DNA of 5,791 nt, from contig JAEUNN010001179.1 in the NCBI GenBank assembly GCA_016791085.1, positions 1-5,791 of the forward strand. The letters are read 5' to 3'. Under the pieces are notes generated by a model, which was not told the origin of the DNA, searched no databases, and saw nothing but the letters and a program-made list of their open reading frames with translations. The first letter of the stretch is position 1. Each line of letters starts with the position of its first letter. This document shows, piece by piece, positions 1 through 5,097 of this stretch. A program made the translations under genes and the position numbers. Source of the DNA: Rhodocyclaceae bacterium. Its GTDB lineage: Bacteria > Pseudomonadota > Gammaproteobacteria > Burkholderiales > Rhodocyclaceae.

Positions 1-1491
1 GCCGGTACAGTGCCGGCCGGTGCCGACGAACTGCCCGCCACGCCACCGGCGGAGCCTGCGCCTGCGTCCGCCAAGCCGGACGAACTTCCCGCCGATGTCC
101 CGGCGGCGCCTGAACCCCCCGCGCCGCCGTCCCAGCCCGCCGCCCTGCCGGAAACGCCGACGCCACGCATGCCGCCGGCCCGGCTGTCGCCGCCCAAACC
201 GGCGCTCGCGCACGAACCGGTGGGCGAACTGAGCGGCAGCCTGGACCAGATACGGCCCATAGACCTGACCATACCGGCCGACGACATCTGGGTACGCATA
301 CGGCACGGATTTTCCATGCCGGACCTCGACACCCAGCTGGTAGCCGACCAGCAGGCCTGGTACCTGGCCCGCCCGCAATACCTGCAGCGCATCATCGAGC
401 GCGGGCGTCTGTACCTCTACCACATCGTGGAAGAAATCGAAAAGCGCGGCATGCCGACCGAACTTGCGCTGCTGCCCATGGTGGAAAGCGCCTACAACCC
501 GAATGCCCTGTCGCCGGCCCAGGCGAGCGGGCTGTGGCAGTTCATCCCGTCGACCGGACGCATGTTCGGCCTGGCCCAGGACGCCTGGAAGGACGACCGC
601 CGCGACATCGTCGCGTCCACGGCGGCGGCGCTGGAATACCTGCAGCGCATCTACGAAATGCACGGCGACTGGCAGCTTGCGCTGGCGTCCTACAACTGGG
701 GCGAAGGCAATGTGGCGCGCGCCATCGCCAAAAACCTGGCGGCCGGCCTGCCGACCGACTACGCCTACCTGACCATGCCCAACGAAACGCGCAATTACGT
801 GCCGAAATTGCAGGCACTCAAAAACATCATTGCGCGCCCGGCGCTATTCGGCATGGATCTGGACCTGATTCCGAACCAGCCCTATTTCGCCACGCTGAAC
901 CGCCCGCGCGACATGGATGTGGGCACCGCGGCGCGCCTCGCGAACATGACCGTGGATGACTTTCTGGCGCTGAACCCGCAGCACAAGCGCAATTTTCTGC
1001 GCGCCGGCCCGGGCGGGCTGGTGCTGCCGCGCGATCGCGTCGACACCTTTCTGGCCAATATCGAAGACGGCGACTCCGGCGCCAGCGGCTGGGAGCACTA
1101 TGAGGTGAAGCCGCAGGACCGCATAGAAAGCCTGGCGCCGCGCTACCGGCTTAGCGCCGCCGAACTGCGCCGCATGAACGACCTGGGTCTGGACGAACAG
1201 CCCGAACCCGGCACCAACTTGCTGGTGCCCGCGCGCGCGAGCGCACGCCACGGCCTGGCCGAAATCAGCCTGCCGCGCCTGTCCGCCGGCCCGCGCGAGC
1301 AGGCCGCGTCACGCCCGGGCAAGCGCGCCAACACGCTGCGCGGGCGCGAGCGCGACTACGCGCCGGCCAGCCACCGCAGCCAGGCCGCCGGCAGCAAGGC
1401 GCGCAACCCGGCACGCGCGCCGGGCGGCCGCAATGCGGCGGCCAGGTCCGACAAAAAGCCATCCGCCGGCAGCCGGAAAACGCCGCGCTGA
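1..1491 (+). CDS. mltD: Membrane-bound lytic murein transglycosylase D-like protein (5' partial)
   Basis: The enzyme is expected to cleave the MurNAc-GlcNAc bond of peptidoglycan in the periplasm, forming 1,6-anhydro-MurNAc (family 23 transglycosylase). The reading frame is open from base 1, so the true start and any lipoprotein signal lie upstream; the in-frame GTG at 10 is not a credible start. Counting codons from base 1, about 1-75 are a Pro/Ala-rich linker typical of a tether. An MltD-type pre-domain follows (DDIWVRIRHGF, then MPDLDTQLV). The SLT domain spans about 153-277, with the catalytic Glu at codon 162 in the ESAYNP motif (bases 484-486), then GLWQFIPSTGR, SYNWGEGNVARAI and ETRNYVPKL. 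One LysM peptidoglycan-binding domain lies at about 366-410. E. coli MltD carries two, so this is a shorter binding module. The last 86 residues are low-complexity and basic. The family call is firm; the natural N-terminus is unseen. Confidence 0.93.
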   Translation, partial: AGTVPAGADELPATPPAEPAPASAKPDELPADVPAAPEPPAPPSQPAALPETPTPRMPPARLSPPKPALAHEPVGELSGSLDQIRPIDLTIPADDIWVRIRHGFSMPDLDTQLVADQQAWYLARPQYLQRIIERGRLYLYHIVEEIEKRGMPTELALLPMVESAYNPNALSPAQASGLWQFIPSTGRMFGLAQDAWKDDRRDIVASTAAALEYLQRIYEMHGDWQLALASYNWGEGNVARAIAKNLAAGLPTDYAYLTMPNETRNYVPKLQALKNIIARPALFGMDLDLIPNQPYFATLNRPRDMDVGTAARLANMTVDDFLALNPQHKRNFLRAGPGGLVLPRDRVDTFLANIEDGDSGASGWEHYEVKPQDRIESLAPRYRLSAAELRRMNDLGLDEQPEPGTNLLVPARASARHGLAEISLPRLSAGPREQAASRPGKRANTLRGRERDYAPASHRSQAAGSKARNPARAPGGRNAAARSDKKPSAGSRKTPR

Positions 1492-1533
1492 AGCCACGCA
1501 GCGTGCCGGCTTGGGGCCGGGCGCCCGCGCCGG

Positions 1534-1545
1534 GCCGGGCCCGGC
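1534..1545. repeat. 12-bp perfect GC palindrome downstream of mltD
   Basis: GCCGGGCCCGGC is self-complementary and sits 43 nt after the mltD stop, inside a very GC-rich stretch (about 1501-1548) where several alternative stems can form, for example GCAGC at 1498-1502 with GCTGC at 1544-1548. No T-tract follows, so this is not a standard intrinsic terminator. It may slow polymerase or protect the mltD mRNA end, or simply reflect base composition. Confidence 0.3.
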
Positions 1546-1644
1546 TGCGAAAGTGTGCGATATGCCGCACTCCCCCTCAAGTCGGACCGGGACGGGCCGT
1601 AAATGCCGCAAGGCCGTACACATTCCGGCACGGCAAAGGCATAC

Positions 1645-1648
1645 GGAG
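1645..1648 (+). promoter_or_regulatory. Ribosome binding site deciding the HDOD gene start
   Basis: GGAG lies 9 nt before the ATG at 1658. The other in-frame starts upstream (1433, 1562) have no comparable Shine-Dalgarno sequence, so this site supports the shorter 276-residue product. Confidence 0.6.
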
Positions 1649-1657
1649 CGATTTTCG

Positions 1658-2488
1658 ATGGGCGACAATTTGCAGGACTGTCTGGGCCTGGTATTACGTT
1701 TTTCGCGCGAGCTCGAAAACGGCGAGGTGATCTTTCCGACCAGCACCGCCGTGTCGGCACGCCTGCTGGCCGCCCTGAACGACCCCGACATGCACCTCCA
1801 GCAAGCCGCCCGCATCATCCAGACCGAGCCGCTGGTCGCCACGCGCATCATTTCTCTGGCCAATTCGGCCATGGCCGCCGGCGCGCGCCAGGTTGGCGAC
1901 GTGCCCAGCGCGCTGCTGCGCGTCGGCCTCAACGCCGCCCGCGTGCTCGCGCTGCTGGTGGTGACCAAACAACTGCTGCGTGCGCCGGGCCTGCAAAAAC
2001 ACAAGGCGCTGGCGGCGGAGTTATGGCAGCGCAGCGCCTATCTGGCCGCGCTGTGCCGGGTGATCGCGCTGCGCATGTCGCGCGTGAATGCCGACGAAGC
2101 CTTGTACGCCGGCCTCGCCCACAATCTGGGGCAGTTCTACCTTTTGTCGCGCGCCGCCGAAAAGCCGGAACTGCTGGACCAGAGCAAACTGTTCACGAAA
2201 CTGCTGTACGGGTATCCGGCGATCATCACGCGCCCGCTGCTCACCAAGCTGCAAATTCCTTCGCGCATCATCGAAGCCGTCACCACCCAGGGACGCGCCG
2301 CGGCCATTCCGCCGCAATCCCTGTACGACGTGGTGGCGCTGGCACGCCTGCTCACGCCCCAGGCCGGCCCCGGTTCGGAACCGGCGGCCAACGCCACCCC
2401 GGAATTTTCCGAAATCGACGTGATCCGCGATTGCATCGCCAGCGCCGGTGAAGATCTGGACGGCACGCTGCGCATGCTCCACGCCTGA
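1658..2488 (+). CDS. HDOD domain-containing protein, stand-alone (276 aa)
   Basis: HDOD proteins are non-enzymatic relatives of HD phosphohydrolases found in bacterial signalling and regulatory pathways; the role here is unknown. I chose the ATG at 1658 because GGAG at 1645-1648 lies 9 nt upstream. The frame is open further 5' (ATG at 1562, and into the mltD 3' end), but that extension is basic and not domain-like. The domain covers roughly residues 15-210. It begins at the FPTSTAVSARLLAALNDPD segment, has the typical LANSA motif at 67-71, and has AGLAHNLGQ where HD enzymes have a metal-binding HD (here H155-N156). The upstream His site appears as LWQRS (R125), so two metal ligands are replaced. 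There is no GGDEF, EAL, receiver or membrane segment, and no signal peptide, so it is probably cytoplasmic. It is separated from mltD by 166 nt and may be transcribed separately. It contains no ATA codon, unlike its neighbours. Confidence 0.85.
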   Translation: MGDNLQDCLGLVLRFSRELENGEVIFPTSTAVSARLLAALNDPDMHLQQAARIIQTEPLVATRIISLANSAMAAGARQVGDVPSALLRVGLNAARVLALLVVTKQLLRAPGLQKHKALAAELWQRSAYLAALCRVIALRMSRVNADEALYAGLAHNLGQFYLLSRAAEKPELLDQSKLFTKLLYGYPAIITRPLLTKLQIPSRIIEAVTTQGRAAAIPPQSLYDVVALARLLTPQAGPGSEPAANATPEFSEIDVIRDCIASAGEDLDGTLRMLHA

Positions 2489-2499
2489 ACCCCCCCTGA

Positions 2500-2525
2500 G
2501 CCGCGCGCGGCCACGACCGCGCGGC
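2500..2525 (+). terminator. Putative hairpin terminator or mRNA-end structure after the HDOD gene
   Basis: GCCGCGCG at 2500-2507 pairs perfectly with CGCGCGGC at 2518-2525 around a 10-nt loop, starting 12 nt after the HDOD stop. No T-run follows, so it is not a classical Rho-independent terminator. The position suggests a 3'-end stabiliser or a non-canonical terminator separating this gene from the transporter genes. Confidence 0.4.
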
Positions 2526-2702
2526 CGCCCCGCCGGCCACCGGCGCAGGCGCGCCATATCATTGCCGGAACCTTGCAGGCTATGCCTTGCCTTGTTCGCA
2601 GCTTGATGCGAAACTGCGCGCAAACAAAACGGCCCTTACGCGGCCAGGCATGCCCAGGGGGGAGCGATGCTTTGCGCACCAGTCGTCCGGCCAGGCCGCA
2701 CC

Positions 2703-2737
2703 GGCGTGGCGCGCATTGCAGCATGCGGCGCCACGCC
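2703..2737 (+). repeat. Strong inverted repeat / stem-loop in the leader of the binding-protein gene
   Basis: GGCGTGGCGC (2703-2712) is exactly complementary to GCGCCACGCC (2728-2737). Inside, GCAT (2713-2716) pairs with ATGC (2723-2726), leaving a 6-nt loop TGCAGC and one bulged G at 2727. That gives 14 base pairs in 35 nt, about 180 nt before the gene. There is no T-tract. It could be an attenuator, an operator-like dyad or a REP-type element; function is inferred only from structure and position. Confidence 0.6.
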
Positions 2738-2748
2738 TGATACGCCAT

Positions 2749-2772
2749 GCGCGGCAGCGAGCGTTGCCGCGC
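2749..2772 (+). repeat. Second stem-loop in the leader
   Basis: GCGCGGCA (2749-2756) pairs perfectly with TGCCGCGC (2765-2772) across an 8-nt loop, 11 nt after the preceding stem-loop. The two stems have different sequences, so they are not copies of one repeat. Tandem stems so close together suggest a structured leader RNA, although GC-rich DNA can produce 8-bp stems by chance. Confidence 0.45.
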
Positions 2773-2904
2773 GCGCCCCCCGGGCCGGCCGCCGCTCCGG
2801 GCCGCAACGCAGGCACGGGCAAGCCATGGCAGCAATATTTCCATGCACCACCTGTCCCGCAAGCCCGCAGGGCGCCATCCCGGCGCGATGCGCACCCGTG
2901 AAAC

Positions 2905-2910
2905 GAGGAA
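2905..2910 (+). promoter_or_regulatory. Ribosome binding site of the substrate-binding protein gene
   Basis: GAGGAA sits 5 nt before the ATG at 2916 and is the best Shine-Dalgarno sequence in the region. It favours that start over the in-frame GTG at 2898 and the ATGs at 2667 and 2826. Confidence 0.65.
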
Positions 2911-2915
2911 AATCC

Positions 2916-4139
2916 ATGTCTGTTTGCAATCCCTCTTTGCTATTTGCAGGGCTGCTGGCGGCGCTCGTGGCGCCCGCCGCCCTTGCGCAGGTAAAACTGT
3001 CCGACGGCATGATCCGCATCGGCGTGCTGACCGACCTGAGTGGCCTGTACGCCGAAATCGGCGGCCCCGGTGCGGTAGAAGCGGTCAGAATGGCAGCCGC
3101 CGACTTCATGAAAGAAAACCCCGGCATCAAGGTCGAGGTACTGTCGGCCGACCACCAGAACAAGGCCGAAATCGCCGCCGCCAAAGCGCGCGACTGGCTG
3201 GATGCACAGAAGGTCGACATGATTACCGACCTGGTGAACTCCGCCTCGGCGCTGGCCGCGGTCAAGGTCGCCGCCGAACGCAAGCGCGTCGTGATCGTCA
3301 ATGGCGCCGCGTCGACGCGGCTCACCAACGAAGACTGCAGTCCCTATAGCGTGCATTACGCCTACGACGCCAGCGCGCTCGCCAACGGCACCGGCAAATA
3401 TGTCGTCAGAAACGGCGGCGAAAGCTGGTATTTCATCACCTCCGACAATGCTTTCGGCCAATCGCTGGAAAAAGAGGTGGCGGAGGTCGTCACGGCCAAC
3501 GGCGGCAAGATACTCGGCAACTCCCGCCACGCGCTGGGCACCAGCGACCTGACCGGACTGCTGCTGAAAGCACAGTCCTCGCGCGCCAAAATCATAGGCC
3601 TCGCCAATGCGGGCGGTGACACCATACACACCATCAAGGCGGCTTACGATTTCGGCCTCATATCTTTCGGCAAACAAAAGCTGGCCGGACTGCTGGTATT
3701 CATTACCGACGTGCATGCGCTGGGTCTCGAGGCCACCCAGGGAATGTTTCTGACCGACGGCTTTTACTGGAACCTGAACGAACAGACGCGCAGTTGGTCC
3801 GCGCGCTACGCGGAACGCATGAACCGGCCGCCGACGATGGTGCAGGCCGCCGACTATTCATCGACGATGCACTATCTGAATGCCGTCAAGTCCGCCGGTA
3901 GCGACGATGCCGACGCCGTCATGCGCCAGATGCGCGCCACGCCGGTCAATGACTTCTTCGCAAAAAACGGCGTGGTGCGCGCAGACGGCCGTTTCGTGCA
4001 TGACATGTACCTCATGGAGGTCAAGGCGCCGGCAGACTCGAAAAAGCCCTGGGACTATTATTCGATCGTTTCCATCATACCGGGCGACGACGCTTTTATT
4101 CCATTGTCGCGCAGCGGCTGCCGCCTGGTCGCAAAGTGA
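2916..4139 (+). CDS. Liv/HAAT-type ABC transporter periplasmic substrate-binding protein (407 aa)
   Basis: This is a periplasmic type-1 (LivK-like, Peripla_BP_6) binding protein that would capture a ligand and deliver it to the importer whose ATPases follow. Residues 1-24 form a signal peptide with a hydrophobic core and an A-L-A cleavage site before Q25. The mature part opens with the family's first strand (MIRIGVLTDLSGLYAEIGGP, 32-51), then ITDLVNS at 103-109 and IGLANAGGDTIHTIKAAYDF from 227. A C-terminal lobe with GFYWNLN and the ATPVNDFFAKNG segment follows. About 383 mature residues is normal for the family. The mature protein has just two cysteines, C141 and C402. With the ATG start the signal peptide has no Lys/Arg in its n-region; an in-frame GTG at 2898 would add MKRGKS. 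The ligand is not identifiable: branched-chain amino acids, amides, aromatic or organic acids are all possible in this family. A hairpin follows its stop. Confidence 0.9.
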   Translation: MSVCNPSLLFAGLLAALVAPAALAQVKLSDGMIRIGVLTDLSGLYAEIGGPGAVEAVRMAAADFMKENPGIKVEVLSADHQNKAEIAAAKARDWLDAQKVDMITDLVNSASALAAVKVAAERKRVVIVNGAASTRLTNEDCSPYSVHYAYDASALANGTGKYVVRNGGESWYFITSDNAFGQSLEKEVAEVVTANGGKILGNSRHALGTSDLTGLLLKAQSSRAKIIGLANAGGDTIHTIKAAYDFGLISFGKQKLAGLLVFITDVHALGLEATQGMFLTDGFYWNLNEQTRSWSARYAERMNRPPTMVQAADYSSTMHYLNAVKSAGSDDADAVMRQMRATPVNDFFAKNGVVRADGRFVHDMYLMEVKAPADSKKPWDYYSIVSIIPGDDAFIPLSRSGCRLVAK

Positions 4140-4149
4140 ATAGCCGCAC

Positions 4150-4178
4150 GGCCGCCGCAAGCGCAATTGTCGGCGGCC
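4150..4178 (+). terminator. Intercistronic hairpin after the binding-protein gene
   Basis: GGCCGCCG (4150-4157) pairs with CGGCGGCC (4171-4178). Within the loop CAA (4158-4160) can pair with TTG (4167-4169), leaving T4170 bulged and a 6-nt loop. It begins 11 nt after the stop and is followed only by a weak T-run (CTTT at 4182-4185). It is best read as a partial terminator or 3'-end stabiliser, which would let the binding protein be made in excess over the ATPases, as is common in ABC import operons. Confidence 0.5.
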
Positions 4179-4183
4179 TGACT

Positions 4184-4210
4184 TTGCCCGGCACGGGAAT
4201 GTGCTAGATT
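4184..4210 (+). promoter_or_regulatory. Possible promoter upstream of livG (weak)
   Basis: TTGCCC (4184-4189) resembles a -35 box (4 of 6). TAGATT (4205-4210) resembles a -10 box (4 of 6) and is preceded by TGC, an extended -10 arrangement. The 15-nt spacer is short. The same bases include a small dyad, GCAC at 4191-4194 with GTGC at 4201-4204, and a near match to a sigma-54 promoter. The position, after the hairpin and 130 nt before livG, is sensible, but the match is weak. Confidence 0.25.
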
Positions 4211-4221
4211 GATGAGATTGA

Positions 4222-4244
4222 CGCGCCGCTCCGCTGCGGCAGCG
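4222..4244 (+). repeat. Small stem-loop in the livG leader
   Basis: GCCGC (4225-4229) pairs with GCGGC (4236-4240) around a 6-nt loop. The stem extends through CGC (4222-4224) and GCG (4242-4244) with A4241 bulged, giving 8 pairs. It is followed by an AC-rich unstructured stretch with repeated TGCAAA-like words (4261, 4272, 4280). Its function is unknown and it may be incidental. Confidence 0.3.
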
Positions 4245-4329
4245 CACCAAACCGCAACCTTGCAAATTCCCTGCAAAGCTGCGAAACTCGGCTCAAATTA
4301 CAGAACAAAGCAGTCGCTGCGACCAATGT

Positions 4330-4334
4330 GGAGG
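4330..4334 (+). promoter_or_regulatory. Ribosome binding site of livG
   Basis: GGAGG lies 7 nt before the GTG at 4342. It fixes this GTG as the start, since no in-frame ATG is near the beginning of the domain. Confidence 0.75.
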
Positions 4335-4341
4335 CGAGGGA

Positions 4342-5097
4342 GTGGTCGAAGAGCATATCCTTGAAACGTCCGGCCTGACCAAGGAATTTCGCGGCTTCGT
4401 GGCCGTGAACGGTGTAGACCTGAAAATCCGGCGCGGCTCCATACACGCGCTGATCGGCCCGAACGGCGCCGGCAAAACCACCGTATTCAATCTGTTAACA
4501 AAGTTTCTCGAACCCACGCGCGGGCGCATAACATTCAATGGCCGTGACATCACGGCCGAAAAGCCGGCCGCGCTGGCACGCCGCGGCCTGGTGCGCTCAT
4601 TCCAGATATCCGCGGTTTTCCCGCACATGAGCGTGCTCGAAAACGTGCGCGTGGCCTTGCAGACGCGGCTCGGAACGGCCTTCCATTTCTGGAAGTCGGA
4701 GCGCTCGCTCGACGCACTCAATGCGCGCGCCATGGAACTGCTCGAATCCGTGGATTTGGGCGCATTCGCCGATACCGTGACGGTGGAATTGCCTTACGGG
4801 CGCAAGCGCGCGCTGGAAATCGCCACCACGCTCGCGCTCGAGCCGGAACTTATGCTGCTCGACGAGCCCACTCAGGGCATGGGCCACGAGGACATCGACC
4901 GGGTGGTGCAGCTGATACGCAAGGTGAGCGTCAATCGCACCATACTGATGGTCGAACACAATCTAAGCGTGGTGTCCAACCTGTGCGACCGCATCACCGT
5001 GCTGGCGCGCGGCGCGGTGCTCGCCGAAGGTCCTTACGCGGAAGTGTCGCAAAATCCGCAGGTGCTCGAAGCTTACGTCGGAGCGGAGCATGACTAG
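4342..5097 (+). CDS. livG: Liv-type ABC transporter ATP-binding protein, LivG class (251 aa)
   Basis: This is one of the two cytoplasmic ATPases that drive a Liv/HAAT importer. It starts at GTG 4342 behind a strong Shine-Dalgarno sequence, and its 251 residues match the LivG class. Motifs in order: Walker A GPNGAGKT at 39-46 with the canonical K45; Q-loop Q88 (RSFQISAVFPHMSVLENV); signature LPYGR at 150-154, which departs from LSGGQ; Walker B ending LMLLDEP with D174 and catalytic E175; the LivG hallmark GMGHED at 179-184; switch histidine H206 in MVEHN. The segment between the Q-loop and the signature is long, as usual for LivG. Its 3' end overlaps livF by 8 nt, implying translational coupling and matched amounts of the two ATPases. 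The symbol denotes the class; leucine transport itself is not shown. Confidence 0.92.
   Translation: MVEEHILETSGLTKEFRGFVAVNGVDLKIRRGSIHALIGPNGAGKTTVFNLLTKFLEPTRGRITFNGRDITAEKPAALARRGLVRSFQISAVFPHMSVLENVRVALQTRLGTAFHFWKSERSLDALNARAMELLESVDLGAFADTVTVELPYGRKRALEIATTLALEPELMLLDEPTQGMGHEDIDRVVQLIRKVSVNRTILMVEHNLSVVSNLCDRITVLARGAVLAEGPYAEVSQNPQVLEAYVGAEHD
5080..5088 (+). promoter_or_regulatory. Ribosome binding site of livF inside livG
   Basis: GGAGCGGAG ends just before the ATG at 5090; the first GGAG leaves 6 nt of spacing. It supports 5090 over the in-frame ATG at 5105, which would be 16 nt from the nearest GGAG. Confidence 0.6.

Larger units (their letters stand above)
2489..2915. other. 427-nt non-coding stretch between the HDOD and binding-protein genes
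   Basis: I see no credible gene here on either strand. Open frames exist but have the Arg/Ala/Pro-rich look of GC-rich shadow frames. The stretch holds the post-HDOD hairpin, a 9-bp direct repeat CGGCCAGGC (2641-2649 and 2688-2696), an 8-bp palindrome GGCATGCC (2647-2654), and two stem-loops at 2703-2737 and 2749-2772. No convincing sigma-70 -35/-10 pair was found by eye, yet the promoter of the binding-protein gene should lie here. No recognised riboswitch or tRNA was seen. Confidence 0.6.

Noticed and set aside
10..12. GTG at base 10 as the start of the transglycosylase
   Set aside because: The frame is open to the window edge, the preceding codons continue the same composition, and no lipoprotein or signal sequence follows the GTG, so the gene is cut by the window.
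1433..1657. Upstream starts of the HDOD gene (ATG 1433 within mltD, ATG 1562)
   Set aside because: The added residues are basic low-complexity sequence unlike HDOD N-termini, and a better Shine-Dalgarno precedes 1658.
1309..2004. Long open frames on the minus strand opposite mltD and the HDOD gene
   Set aside because: They are antisense shadows of GC-rich coding sequence, Arg/Ala/Gly-rich and without recognisable domains; the + strand frames carry clear motifs.
2667..2915. N-terminal extension of the binding protein from ATG 2667 (preceded by a GGGGGGAG run) or ATG 2826
   Set aside because: The 83-residue extension is Arg/Ala/Pro/Cys-rich with no domain character and would bury the signal peptide. 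GAGGAA before 2916 and the signal sequence fix the start near 2916 or 2898.
2489..2915. tRNA, CRISPR array, insertion-sequence end or attachment site in the intergenic gap
   Set aside because: No cloverleaf, no regularly spaced repeats, no transposase fragment and no target duplication could be seen; the repeats present are short and local.
2940..3716. 258-codon minus-strand open frame opposite the binding-protein gene
   Set aside because: It is the complement of a well-supported gene, has no recognisable motif and no clear ribosome binding site.
4184..4210. Firm annotation of a sigma-54 promoter
   Set aside because: The GG to GC spacing is one base too long and the -12 element is imperfect, so it is only listed as a weak observation.
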